Shown here: piece by piece, positions 1-8,456 of the stretch | Position numbering within the stretch: the stretch's first letter is position 1 | Layout of the letters: the number at the start of each line of letters is the position of its first letter | NCBI RefSeq assembly: GCF_000757485.1 | Contig: NZ_JPYO01000042.1 | Coordinates: 548,830 to 612,829 of the forward strand | DNA length: 64,000 nucleotides | Source: Achromobacter sp. RTa | Lineage (GTDB): Bacteria > Pseudomonadota > Gammaproteobacteria > Burkholderiales > Burkholderiaceae_B | Direction: 5' to 3' | Translations under genes and position numbers: made by a program | Notes under the pieces: generated by a model | What the model saw: only the letters and a program-made list of their open reading frames with translations | What the model was told of the DNA's origin: nothing | The model's database searches: none

Positions 1-370
1 TGGCGACGGCCTCGTAGCCGGCAGCGTCCAGCAGCTTGTCGGCATCGGCGGCGTTGACCGGCTTGATCTTGAAGATCCAGGCGGTGAAGGCCGATTCGTT
101 GATCAGGTTGGGGTTGTTTTCCAGCTCTTCGTTGAAAGCGACGATCTCGCCGGCCACCGGCGCGTAGATGTCGGAAGCGGCCTTGACCGATTCGACCACG
201 CCAGCGGTCTCGCCGGCGTTCAGCTTGGCGCCGACCTTCACGTCGCCGACGAAGACCAGGTCGCCCAACTGGTCCTGGGCGGTATCGGTGATGCCGACGA
301 CGAACACGTCGCCTTCGGCTTTGACCCATTCATGGGACTCGGTGTACTTGCGATCGGTGGGCAGACTCAT
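1..370 (-). CDS. gcvH: Glycine cleavage system H protein, 3' end cut by window edge
   Basis: Lipoyl carrier of the cytosolic glycine cleavage complex; it shuttles the aminomethyl group between the P, T and L proteins. The frame starts with ATG (MSLPTDRKYTESHEW) at 370 and about 123 residues are present. The family is usually near 125 residues, so only the last few are missing. The lipoylation motif VESVKAASD is visible, with the modified lysine at about residue 63. It lies 101 bases downstream of gcvT on the same strand, so it is probably co-transcribed and controlled by the glycine riboswitch. gcvP would be expected beyond the window. Confidence 0.96.
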   Translation of the reverse strand, partial: MSLPTDRKYTESHEWVKAEGDVFVVGITDTAQDQLGDLVFVGDVKVGAKLNAGETAGVVESVKAASDIYAPVAGEIVAFNEELENNPNLINESAFTAWIFKIKPVNAADADKLLDAAGYEAVA

Positions 371-471
371 GGGAACTCCTGAGGGAATGCGGGTAGATGA
401 ATGGTGTTGCGCGCCTCGCGCGGACGGCCAGGTCGCCCGGGAGGGGCCGCCAGCCGCGCGAAGCTTCGAGT

Positions 472-1572
472 TTACGAGTGTTCGACCGCTTTGCCGTTAC
501 GGACAAACGGCAATTTGCATGCCAGCGCGGGCACCCACTTGCCGCGGATATCGACCTCGACCGTATCGCCGGGACGCACGCCTTGCGGCAGCCGGGCGAA
601 GCCGATCGACACGCCCAGGGTGGGCGACATGGTGCCGCTGGTGAGTTCTCCCATGCCGTCCTTGGTGCGCACGGCCATGTGCGCGCGCATGACGCCGCGC
701 TCCTGCAGCTTCAGGCCGAGGAACGCGGCCGGCGTGGCGAACTGCTCCAGCGCCTCGCGGCCGATGAAGCGGCGCTCGGCGTCCTTCAAGGACACCGTCC
801 AGGTCAGGCCGGCCTGGCCGGGCTGGATCAGTTCGTCCATGTCCTGGCCGTAGAGGTTCATGCCGGCTTCCAGGCGCAACGTATCGCGCGCGCCCAGGCC
901 GCAGGGACGCACTCCCTGGGCGGCCAGGTCGCGCCACAGCTGCACGACCTCGGTGGCGGGCAGCACGATCTCGAAGCCGTCTTCGCCGGTGTAGCCCGTG
1001 CGGGCCACCAGCGTGTCGTCGCCGACCACGGCCGCGACGAAGGGGGTCAGCGGTTCGGTGGCGGCCTTCCAGGCCGGGCGCGCGGCCCACACCTTGGCGC
1101 GGGCATTGGGGCCCTGCACGGCGACCATGGCCAGGTCGCGGCGCGGAGTGATGGCGACGTCGAAACCACCAGCCTGCTTCACGCGCTGCATCCAGGCGAT
1201 GTCTTTCTCGGCCGTGCCGGCGTTGACGACCACGCGCCATTCGTCGGAGGCGAAGAAGTAGACGATCAGGTCGTCGATCACGCCGCCCTGCGGATTCAGC
1301 ATGCAGCTGTACAGGGCCTTGCCGGGCACCGTCAGCTTGGCCACGTCGTTGGCGACCAGGCGCTGCAGGAAAGCGAAGGAGTCCGGGCCCGCGATGTCGA
1401 CGTTCAGCATGTGCGAAACGTCGAACATGCCGGCGTCCTGGCGCACGGCATGGTGCTCTTCGAGCTGCGAGCCGTAGGCCAGGGGCATGTCCCAGCCGCC
1501 GAAGTCGACCATTCGGGCGCCAGAGGCGATATGTTCTTCGGCCAGCGGGGTGCGTTTGAGGGGTGCGGACAT
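472..1572 (-). CDS. gcvT: Glycine cleavage system T protein (aminomethyltransferase)
   Basis: Transfers the methylene group from the aminomethylated H protein to tetrahydrofolate and releases ammonia. The protein has 366 residues, normal for GcvT. It starts [14 protein letters not shown] at 1572; the frame stays open further upstream, but that stretch is the riboswitch leader and is not family-like. Family segments seen include [11 protein letters not shown] near the N-terminus, FDVSHM, and [10 protein letters not shown] in the folate-binding domain. It is the first gene of the operon, followed by gcvH. A tandem glycine aptamer in the 5' leader implies activation by glycine. Confidence 0.97.
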   Translation of the reverse strand: MSAPLKRTPLAEEHIASGARMVDFGGWDMPLAYGSQLEEHHAVRQDAGMFDVSHMLNVDIAGPDSFAFLQRLVANDVAKLTVPGKALYSCMLNPQGGVIDDLIVYFFASDEWRVVVNAGTAEKDIAWMQRVKQAGGFDVAITPRRDLAMVAVQGPNARAKVWAARPAWKAATEPLTPFVAAVVGDDTLVARTGYTGEDGFEIVLPATEVVQLWRDLAAQGVRPCGLGARDTLRLEAGMNLYGQDMDELIQPGQAGLTWTVSLKDAERRFIGREALEQFATPAAFLGLKLQERGVMRAHMAVRTKDGMGELTSGTMSPTLGVSIGFARLPQGVRPGDTVEVDIRGKWVPALACKLPFVRNGKAVEHS

Positions 1573-1660
1573 GCGCGGGAACTCCGGGACGGCATTGTTG
1601 CCAGGGTTACGGAATGCCGGTGGTGCCAAGCGGGCTGCGCCTGCACAACGGCTGAATCTT

Positions 1661-1902
1661 CCGCCCCTCTGTCCTTTTGCCTGAGAGTTGCCCCGCAACG
1701 CGGGTTTGCACCTTCGGCGCCTGGGCTGCTCGCTGTGTCCCTTGTTTCAGGGGCGGCGCCAGGTCTCTCCAGAGTGCTGTTTTGCCGCGTCCGCGCGGTG
1801 AAAACCGGGACAGGGCAAGCATGGGCGGTATGGGTTACCTGAGCGATTCCGGGCGAATTGCGCCTTCGGCGGCGGCCGGGGATACAGGCCGCTCTCTCCC
1901 GC
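1661..1902 (-). promoter_or_regulatory. Tandem glycine riboswitch in the gcvT leader
   Basis: On the minus strand there are two successive copies of the glycine aptamer signature. The 5' copy (about 1902-1800) has gcgggagagagcgg, then gccgaaggcgcaa, then cgctcaggtaac. The 3' copy (about 1774-1661) has ctctggagagacc, then gcgccgaaggtgcaa, then ctctcaggcaaaaggacag. These match the known gcvT-type riboswitch, which usually acts cooperatively to switch on glycine catabolism. The expression platform lies between about 1660 and the ATG at 1572. No clear intrinsic terminator is visible there, so translational control is possible. Confidence 0.93.
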
Positions 1903-1923
1903 AACATGCGTGACAGCGGCGAA

Positions 1924-1952
1924 AGCATACAACGAAAGCCGCCGCCAGGGAA
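1924..1952 (-). promoter_or_regulatory. Predicted sigma70 promoter of gcvT-gcvH
   Basis: On the minus strand TTCCCT (-35, 1947-1952) and TATGCT (-10, 1924-1929) are separated by exactly 17 bases, with TG just before the -10. Transcription would start near 1916, a few bases before the first glycine aptamer. This geometry supports the call, although the -35 is imperfect. Confidence 0.5.
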
Positions 1953-1964
1953 TGCCCGCGCGGC

Positions 1965-2858
1965 CTAGCCCAGCGCCGTGTCCAGCAGCATCATCAGCAC
2001 GAAGCCCAGCATCAGGCCGCAGGTGGCGTAGACCTCGTGCCCCTTGCGGTGCGACTCCGGGATGATTTCGTGGCTGATCACGAAGAGCATCGCCCCCGCG
2101 GCGAAACCCAGGCCCCAGGGCAGCATCGGCTCCGACCAGCCGACCACGGCGGCGCCCAGCACGGCTCCCAGCGGCTCGACCAGCCCGGACAGCATCCCCA
2201 GCGCCACCGCGAACGCGCGCTGGTAGCCCGCCGCCAGCAGCGCGACGGCCACGACCAGCCCCTCGGGGATGTCCTGGATGGCGATGCCCGTCGCCAGCGC
2301 CGTGCCGCGCACCGGGTCATTGCCCGCGTAGCCCACGCCGATGGCCAGGCCTTCCGGCAGATTGTGCAGCGTGATCGCGAACACGAACAGCCAGGTGCGG
2401 CGCAGCCGGTGCGCTTCGATCCCTTCCCTGCCCTTGATGAAATGCTCGTGCGGCAGCGTGCGGTCCATGAGCAGCAGGACGGCCGCCCCCAGCAGCACGG
2501 CCGCGCCCACCGTCAGGCCCGCGCCCCAGGGGCCGTAGCCCAGGTCGCGGCCCGCGGCGATGCCCGGGGCCACCAGCGAAAAAGCGCTGGCGGCCAGCAT
2601 CACGCCGGCCCCGAAGCCGAACATGCTGTCCTGCATCTTCTGCGGAATGCTGCGGGCGAACAGGATGGGCACGGTCCCCAGCGCCGTCGCGGCGGCGGCG
2701 ACCAGGCCGCCCAGCAGCGCATCCGCCACGTGCGGCGCGCGCACGTCCAGGTACGCCCACAACTGGTGCAGGCCCAGGCACGACACCAGCACTGCCAGCG
2801 TCCAGACACTGATGCTGGTGGCCGCCGGCCGCACGCGATGACGGCTGAAGGTATTCAT
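1965..2858 (-). CDS. ZIP family metal transporter, BbZIP-like
   Basis: Inner membrane importer of divalent metal (zinc, iron or manganese class), 297 residues with about eight hydrophobic segments. The binuclear metal site typical of the GufA/BbZIP branch is present: HNLPEG at 165-170, QDIPEG at 195-200, and a glutamate in LVEPLG at about 228. A C-terminal SHEIIPESHR segment at 262-271 also fits. A hydrophilic loop with HEH lies near 137-139. The start is only 30 bases after the sodA stop on the same strand, so the two are probably co-transcribed. That suggests the transported metal may be the one SOD needs, but this is inference from position. Confidence 0.9.
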   Translation of the reverse strand: MNTFSRHRVRPAATSISVWTLAVLVSCLGLHQLWAYLDVRAPHVADALLGGLVAAAATALGTVPILFARSIPQKMQDSMFGFGAGVMLAASAFSLVAPGIAAGRDLGYGPWGAGLTVGAAVLLGAAVLLLMDRTLPHEHFIKGREGIEAHRLRRTWLFVFAITLHNLPEGLAIGVGYAGNDPVRGTALATGIAIQDIPEGLVVAVALLAAGYQRAFAVALGMLSGLVEPLGAVLGAAVVGWSEPMLPWGLGFAAGAMLFVISHEIIPESHRKGHEVYATCGLMLGFVLMMLLDTALG

Positions 2859-2888
2859 ATGCCGCTGCCCTCCTTGCGAAAGACGCGC

Positions 2889-3503
2889 TCAGCGCTTGGC
2901 CGCTGCGTAGCGGCGCGCCACTTCCGGCCAGTTCACGACATTGTAGAAGGCGGCGATGTATTCCGGCCGGCGATTCTGGTACTTCAGGTAATAGGCATGC
3001 TCCCAGACGTCCAGCCCCAGGATGGGCGTGTTGCCCTGCATCAGCGGGCTGTCCTGGTTGGCGCTGCTTTCCACGGTGAGCTTGCCGGCCGGCGTCAGCG
3101 ACAGCCACGCCCAGCCGCTTCCGAAGCGGGTCAGCGCGGCCTTGGTGAAGGCGTCCCGGAAGGCGGCCATACCGCCCAGCTCGGCCTCTATGGCCGCGGC
3201 CAGGTCGCCATCGGGCTCGCCTCCGCCCTCGGGGGACATGACGGACCAGAACAGGCTGTGGTTGGCGTGTCCGCCCCCGTGGTTGCGCACCGCGCCGCGG
3301 ACGGCCTCGGGCAATTGGTCCAGGCGCGACACCAGCGCCTCGACGGGCTCGTCGGTAGGAAGCCCCGCCCCTTCCAGCGCGGCGTTCAGGCTGTTGACGT
3401 AGGTCTGGTGGTGTTTGCTGTAGTGGATCTCCATCGTCATGGAGTCGATATGGGGCTCCAGGGCGTCATAGGCGTACGGCAAGGGCGGAAGGGTATAGGC
3501 CAT
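2889..3503 (-). CDS. sodA: Superoxide dismutase, manganese type
   Basis: Converts superoxide to hydrogen peroxide and oxygen in the cytoplasm. The protein has 204 residues. Metal ligands are H27, H82 (in [10 protein letters not shown]), D165 and H169 (in [10 protein letters not shown]). The outer-sphere glutamine lies in the C-terminal domain (SSANQDSP, Q150) and the N-terminal domain has GGHANH. This combination is typical of manganese rather than iron enzymes. It is the first gene of a likely sodA-ZIP operon, and an AT-rich palindrome lies 60-85 bases before the start. Confidence 0.96.
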   Translation of the reverse strand: MAYTLPPLPYAYDALEPHIDSMTMEIHYSKHHQTYVNSLNAALEGAGLPTDEPVEALVSRLDQLPEAVRGAVRNHGGGHANHSLFWSVMSPEGGGEPDGDLAAAIEAELGGMAAFRDAFTKAALTRFGSGWAWLSLTPAGKLTVESSANQDSPLMQGNTPILGLDVWEHAYYLKYQNRRPEYIAAFYNVVNWPEVARRYAAAKR

Positions 3504-3562
3504 GCATGTCTCCGTCGGATCGGCCCTCGGAAGAAGGCCTTGATCAATATCGAAAACATAAA

Positions 3563-3587
3563 TGATATTTATTTTTATTTAATATCA
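3563..3587. promoter_or_regulatory. AT-rich palindrome upstream of sodA, possible Fur-type operator
   Basis: TGATATT (3563-3569) is repeated inverted as AATATCA (3581-3587) around an all A/T centre. The stretch stands out strongly in GC-rich surroundings and sits where the sodA promoter should be. Fur boxes are AT-rich palindromes with GATAAT-like hexamers, and sodA is Fur-repressed in several proteobacteria. The match to the Fur consensus is only partial, so another metal or redox regulator is possible. Confidence 0.45.
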
Positions 3588-3643
3588 CAATGGCAGGACC
3601 CCGATTCCTGCCATGGCCCCGCGCTATCGCCCTTCCGCCCGGA

Positions 3644-4846
3644 CTACAGCGCCTTGCCGCAAGCCACGCCCGACGCCCAGGCCCACTGGAAGTTGTACCC
3701 GCCCAGCCATCCCGTCACATCCACGGCCTCGCCGATGAAGTAAAGGCCGGGCGTGGTCTTGGCTTGCATGGACTTCTGGTCCAGGCCGCGCGTGTCCACG
3801 CCGCCGCGCATCACCTCGGCCTTCTTGTAGCCGGCGGTCCCGCTGGGCACCAGCGTCCATTGATGAATGTCCTGAGCCAGCCCGCGCAAGGTCTTGTCCG
3901 GCGCGTCGGCCAGGCGCAGCGCCGCCAGCCCCGGCTTGCCCTTCTGCTCCGCCAGGTGCAGCCAGCGGTCGGCCAGGCGCTTGGGCCAGAGGCCGCCCAG
4001 CACCGTATGGAGCTGCTGCCGGTTGCCGGATTTCGATTGCAACAGTTCCTCGGCCATGTTGCGGCCCGGCGCCAGGTCCACCACGATGGGTTCGCCCGGC
4101 TTCCAGAAACTGGATATCTGCAGAATGGCGGGCCCCGACAGGCCGCGGTGCGTGAACAGCAGGTCTTCCAGGAATTCGCCGCGGGCCTTGCCCTGCCCGG
4201 TGTGCAGGTTGACCTCCAGCGCCACGCCCGACAATTCGGACAGGGCCTGCCATTGCGCGGGATCGAAGGTCAGGGGCACCAGCGCGGGGCGGGGCTCCAC
4301 GACCTTCAGGGCGAACTGCCGCGCGATCTTCAGGCCAAAGTCGGTGGCGCCCAACTGGGGGATGGCCATGCCGCCGGTGGCGACCACCAGCTTGGCCGCG
4401 CGGATCGGCCCCTGCGCGGTACGCAGCTCGAAGCCCTGCCCGCCATGCCCGATCTCGGCCACCGGGCAATTCATGCGCCATTGCACGCCGCCCGCATCGC
4501 ATTCGACGCGCAGCATGTCGATGATGGATTCGCTGGAATCGTTGCAGAACAGTTGGCCGCGATGCTTCTCGTGCCAGGCGATGCCATGGCGCTTCAGGAG
4601 CGCCAGGAAATCCTGCGGCGTATAGCCCGACAGGGCCGAGCGGCAGAAATGCGGATTGTCGGAAAGAAAGTTGGCGGGCCCGGCCCCGATGTTGGTGAAA
4701 TTGCAGCGGCCGCCGCCCGAAATGCGGATCTTCTCCGCCAGGCGGCTGGCATGGTCGACCAGCACCACGCGCAGGCCGCGCTGGCCGGCCACCGCGGCAC
4801 ACATCATGCCAGCGGCGCCGGCGCCGAGTACGGCTACATCGAACAT
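3644..4846 (-). CDS. HI0933/BaiN-type FAD-dependent oxidoreductase
   Basis: Cytosolic flavoprotein of the HI0933/YhiN group, 400 residues. The N-terminus carries the dinucleotide fold VAVLGAGAAGMMCA. It is followed by the family hallmark RISGGGRCNFTN, and the C-terminus has LYFIGEAVDVTGWLGGYN, which closes the FAD site. The start chosen is the ATG at 4846, preceded by GGAG at good spacing. A GTG at 4873 would overlap the upstream stop codon but adds a non-family leader. It follows the decarboxylase gene directly and is probably co-transcribed. The physiological substrate of this group is mostly unknown, so no reaction is assigned. Confidence 0.85.
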   Translation of the reverse strand: MFDVAVLGAGAAGMMCAAVAGQRGLRVVLVDHASRLAEKIRISGGGRCNFTNIGAGPANFLSDNPHFCRSALSGYTPQDFLALLKRHGIAWHEKHRGQLFCNDSSESIIDMLRVECDAGGVQWRMNCPVAEIGHGGQGFELRTAQGPIRAAKLVVATGGMAIPQLGATDFGLKIARQFALKVVEPRPALVPLTFDPAQWQALSELSGVALEVNLHTGQGKARGEFLEDLLFTHRGLSGPAILQISSFWKPGEPIVVDLAPGRNMAEELLQSKSGNRQQLHTVLGGLWPKRLADRWLHLAEQKGKPGLAALRLADAPDKTLRGLAQDIHQWTLVPSGTAGYKKAEVMRGGVDTRGLDQKSMQAKTTPGLYFIGEAVDVTGWLGGYNFQWAWASGVACGKAL

Positions 4847-4869
4847 CAGGACTCCAGGCCCGCCGGGCC

Positions 4870-7131
4870 TCACTCTTCGATCAGGCAGTCAACGTAGTAG
4901 CGCTTTTCGCCGTCGGGGCCCACTTCATCGGCCAGGCCGTGGATATAGGTCTCGAAGCCGGGGAAACGCTGGTTGAACTCACGCGCGAACTGCAGGTACT
5001 GGACGATGGTGCGGTTGAAGCGCTCGCCCGGAATCAGCAGCGGAATGCCCGGGGGGTACGGGGTCAGCAGCACGCCGGTGACGCGGCCTTCCAGCTTGTC
5101 GATGTCGACGCGCTCGACCTCGCGGTGCGCCATGCGGGCGAACGCGTCCGACGGCTTCAGGGCCGGAACCATGTCGCTCAGGTACATCTCGGTCGTCAGG
5201 CGGGCCACGTCGCGCTCGCGGTAGGCTTCATGGATCTGCTGGCAGAGGTCGCGCAGGCCCATGCGCTCGTAGCGGCGATGGTCGCGGCAGAATTCCGGCA
5301 GGATGCGCCACAGCGGCTGGTTGCGGTCGTAGTCGTCCTTGAATTGCTGCAGGGCGGTCAGCAGCGTGTTCCAGCGGCCCTTGGTGATGCCGATGGTGAA
5401 CAGAATGAAGAACGAATACAGGCCAGTCTTCTCGACCACCACGCCGTGCTCGGTCAGGTACTTGGAGACCAGGGCGGCGGGGATGCCGGTTTCGCCGAAG
5501 CTGCCGGACATGTCCAGGCCCGGAGTGATGACCGTGGCCTTGATCGGATCCAGCATGTTGAAGCCTTCGGCCAGGTCGCCGAAGCCGTGCCAGTGGTCGT
5601 TGGACTCCAGGATCCACTCGTCGCGGTTGCCGATGCCTTCCGGCACCAGTCGGTTCGGCCCCCAGACCTTGAACCACCAGTCGTTCTTGCCGAACTCCGA
5701 TTCCACCTTGCGCATGGCGCGGCGGAAATCCATGGCTTCGCGGATGCTCTCCTCGACCAGCGCGGTGCCTCCGGGCGGCTCCATCATGGCGGCCGCCACG
5801 TCGCAGGACGCGATGATCGCGTACTGGGGCGAGGTGGACGTGTGCATCAGGTAGGCTTCGTTGAAGACGTTGCGGTCCAGCTTGCGGGTCTCGGACTCCT
5901 GCACGATGATCTGCGAGGCCTGCGAAATGCCGGCCAGCAGCTTGTGCGTGGAGTGCGTGGCGAACACCATGGCGTCCTGGCTGCGCGGGCGGTCCTGGCC
6001 GATGGCGTGCATGTCCTGGTAGAACTCGTGGAACGAGGCGTGCGGCAGCCAGGCTTCGTCGAAGTGCAGCGTATCGACATAGCTGCCCAGCTGCTTCTTG
6101 ATCATTTCCACGTTGTAGATCACGCCGTCGTACGTGCTTTGCGTCAGCGTCAGGATGCGCGGATTCTTGTTGACCGCTTCGCGCGCGAAGGGATTGGCCT
6201 CGATCTTCTTGCGGATGCTGTCCGGGTGGAATTCTTCCAGCGGGATCGGGCCGATGATGCCCAGGTGGTTGCGCGTGGGACGCAGGAACACCGGGATCGC
6301 GCCCGTCATCGTGATGGCGTGCAGGATGGACTTGTGGCAATTGCGGTCCACCACGACCACGTCGCCGGCGGCGACGTTGGCGTGCCACACCACCTTGTTC
6401 GAGGTGGACGTGCCGTTGGTCACGAAGAAGCAGTGGTCGGCATGGAAGATGCGCGCCGCGTTCAGTTCGGACTCGGCCACGGGGCCGGTGTGGTCCAGCA
6501 GCTGGCCCAGTTCGTCGACCGCGTTGCAGACGTCGGCGCGCAGCATGTTCTCGCCGAAGAACTGGTGGAACATCTGGCCCACGGGGCTCTTCAGGAACGC
6601 CACGCCGCCCGAGTGGCCGGGACAGTGCCAGGAGTACGAACCGTCCTGCGCGTACTTCACCAGCTCGCGGAAGAACGGCGGCGGCAGGCTGTCGACGTAG
6701 CTGCGGGCTTCGCGGATGATGTGGCGCGCCACGAATTCGGGAGTGTCCTCGAACATGTGGATGAAGCCGTGCAGTTCGCGCAGGATGTCGTTCGGGATGT
6801 GCTCCGAGGTGCGCGTCTCGCCGTACAGGTAGATGGGGATATCGGCGTTGCGGAAGCGCAGCTCGCCGATGAACGCGCGCAGGTTCTTGATGGCGCTGGC
6901 CACGTCCTCGGGCGAATCCACGTCGAACTCTTCATCGTCGATCGACAGGATGAAGGCGCTGGCGCGGCTCTGCTGCTGGGCAAACGAACTCAGGTCGCCA
7001 TAACTGGTCACCCCGATCACCTCGACGCCCTCGGCCTCGATCGCGGCAGAAAGGGCGCGGATGCCCAGGCCGGACGCGTTCTCGGAACGGTAGTCCTCGT
7101 CGATGATGAAAATGGGGAAGCGGAATTTCAT
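4870..7131 (-). CDS. Arginine/lysine/ornithine decarboxylase (PLP-dependent, fold III large type)
   Basis: Removes CO2 from a basic amino acid to give agmatine, cadaverine or putrescine. It has 753 residues, as usual for the AdiA/LdcC/SpeC group. It has an N-terminal response-regulator-like wing domain (1-145), a PLP core, and a C-terminal OKR domain ending in YVDCLIEE. The PLP lysine is in HSTHKLLAG (K397), and SWHCPGHSGG at about 167-176 is a family hallmark. AGGAG lies 7 bases before the ATG. Substrate choice among Arg, Lys and Orn cannot be read with confidence. The downstream flavoprotein gene is almost contiguous. Confidence 0.92.
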   Translation of the reverse strand: MKFRFPIFIIDEDYRSENASGLGIRALSAAIEAEGVEVIGVTSYGDLSSFAQQQSRASAFILSIDDEEFDVDSPEDVASAIKNLRAFIGELRFRNADIPIYLYGETRTSEHIPNDILRELHGFIHMFEDTPEFVARHIIREARSYVDSLPPPFFRELVKYAQDGSYSWHCPGHSGGVAFLKSPVGQMFHQFFGENMLRADVCNAVDELGQLLDHTGPVAESELNAARIFHADHCFFVTNGTSTSNKVVWHANVAAGDVVVVDRNCHKSILHAITMTGAIPVFLRPTRNHLGIIGPIPLEEFHPDSIRKKIEANPFAREAVNKNPRILTLTQSTYDGVIYNVEMIKKQLGSYVDTLHFDEAWLPHASFHEFYQDMHAIGQDRPRSQDAMVFATHSTHKLLAGISQASQIIVQESETRKLDRNVFNEAYLMHTSTSPQYAIIASCDVAAAMMEPPGGTALVEESIREAMDFRRAMRKVESEFGKNDWWFKVWGPNRLVPEGIGNRDEWILESNDHWHGFGDLAEGFNMLDPIKATVITPGLDMSGSFGETGIPAALVSKYLTEHGVVVEKTGLYSFFILFTIGITKGRWNTLLTALQQFKDDYDRNQPLWRILPEFCRDHRRYERMGLRDLCQQIHEAYRERDVARLTTEMYLSDMVPALKPSDAFARMAHREVERVDIDKLEGRVTGVLLTPYPPGIPLLIPGERFNRTIVQYLQFAREFNQRFPGFETYIHGLADEVGPDGEKRYYVDCLIEE

Positions 7132-7254
7132 GCGGGCGCTCCTGGGGGCAAGGCGGAATCGGACGCGTATCGCGGCGCGAGTGTACAGCTAGTAAAAATC
7201 CGCCTGATGACAGACGGCGCGAGCACCCGCCGGGGAGGCGGGAATGGCGGAATT

Positions 7255-7281
7255 GTAGGGCTGTTTTTCTTACAGTCCTAC
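7255..7281. repeat. Inverted repeat upstream of the decarboxylase
   Basis: GTAGGGCTGT (7255-7264) pairs with ACAGTCCTAC (7272-7281) with one G-T type mismatch around a T-rich centre. It lies about 125 bases before the decarboxylase start. It could be an operator or a hairpin; it has no tail of T residues in the right position for a clear terminator on either strand. Confidence 0.4.
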
Positions 7282-7361
7282 GGGAAATCCCCAGAAGGGA
7301 TGCGCGGCCGTTGTCATCGCGCCAAAAAGCGCGCTTCCGGGCGGAGACAACAGCCCTGGCG

Positions 7362-7814
7362 CTACCGGATCGTGCGGGCCTCGCCCGCCTGCAGCGCCGT
7401 CACGAATTGCTCGAAATAAGGCGGAATCGCCTCGGTGGCGCCGTAGCGGATCCGGCGCTCGACCTTGGCGATCGCGCCGAAGCAGACTTCGGTTCCCGGT
7501 CCGCCGCAGACCAGCACCACCGGGTCTTCGTCGTCGCAGACTTCGTACAGGCCGCCATGCGCGCGGCGGCCCACCTCGTAGAGGTAGGCGGCAGCTCCGA
7601 CGGTCTGCATGGGGGTCAGAGGCAGGGTCCCGAGGTGGGCGGCCTCCAGCGCTTCATCCAGCGCATGGACGCTGGAAGGCGAGTAGTCCAGCACGGCGCC
7701 GGTCTGGCCGGCTGCCTGGACAAAGTCCTGCGCGGCATCCGCCACGCGCGCCACGAACTCTTCCTGGACTTCGTTGCGCTTGGCGTCCTGGTTTATCTTG
7801 AGGAAACCGAACAT
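7362..7814 (-). CDS. Conserved-looking small protein of unknown function
   Basis: A 150-residue soluble protein starting MFGFLKINQDAKRNEVQ at 7814, with AAAGGAG just upstream. The frame is open to 7865, but the extra residues are not preceded by a ribosome site. Composition is acidic with no signal peptide and no membrane segment. Notable segments are LYEVGRRAHGG, a cluster of acidic residues (EVCDDEDP) and VLVCGGPGTE, which could be a turn at a binding site. I do not recognise the family. It is divergent from the GNAT gene at 7929. Confidence 0.75.
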   Translation of the reverse strand: MFGFLKINQDAKRNEVQEEFVARVADAAQDFVQAAGQTGAVLDYSPSSVHALDEALEAAHLGTLPLTPMQTVGAAAYLYEVGRRAHGGLYEVCDDEDPVVLVCGGPGTEVCFGAIAKVERRIRYGATEAIPPYFEQFVTALQAGEARTIR

Positions 7815-7928
7815 CAGTGGCTCCTTTGTGAAAACCGCAAGCGGCATTGGATTCATTATAGGCAAGCCGCCCCTCTATACTGTCCCGAGCGCTCCCAAAA
7901 CGTTACCTATTCCCAACACTTGCTCCCC

Positions 7929-8447
7929 ATGTCCTCACCCCAGGTCAGACGCCTCGCTCCCCCGGACGCCGCAGCCCTGCGCCAATTGCGCCTGGACGCC
8001 CTTGTGGAAACGCCCGAATCGTTCGGATCGAGTTACGAAGAGGAACACACCCTGACATTGGAGGACATCCGCGCCTGGATCGCGCCGGCGGACGACGGTG
8101 CGATGTTCGGCGTCTTCGACGGCGCAGCGCTTGCCGGCATCGTCGGCGTGGGCCGGCAGCGCATGCTGAAGATGCGGCACAAGGCCCATATCTGGAGCAT
8201 GTACGTGGCGCCCGCCCAGCGCGGCCGGGGCCTGGCGAAACTGCTGATGCGCGCGGCCATCGCGCACGCCGGGGCCATGCGCGGCATCCGCCACGTGCAG
8301 TTGAGCGTGACTTCGAACAACGCCGCGGCCACCGCCCTGTACCTGGGCCTGGGCTTCACCGAATACGGATGCGAGCGCGAAGCGCTATGCGTGAACGGCA
8401 GGTTCTACGACGAAACGCTGATGTCGTTGCCGCTGGCCGGCAAGTAG
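7929..8447 (+). CDS. GNAT family N-acetyltransferase
   Basis: Predicted to move an acetyl group from acetyl-CoA to an amine; the substrate is unknown. It has 172 residues, a single GNAT fold. The acetyl-CoA pyrophosphate loop is visible as VAPAQRGRGLAKLL, and the later NNAAATALYLGLGFTEYG segment is the usual GNAT strand-helix end. The start MSSPQVRRL at 7929 is chosen because the family domain begins there; the frame is open much further upstream through non-coding-like sequence. It converges on the diguanylate cyclase gene with only 9 bases between stops. Confidence 0.88.
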   Translation: MSSPQVRRLAPPDAAALRQLRLDALVETPESFGSSYEEEHTLTLEDIRAWIAPADDGAMFGVFDGAALAGIVGVGRQRMLKMRHKAHIWSMYVAPAQRGRGLAKLLMRAAIAHAGAMRGIRHVQLSVTSNNAAATALYLGLGFTEYGCEREALCVNGRFYDETLMSLPLAGK

Positions 8448-8456
8448 CGCCGACGC

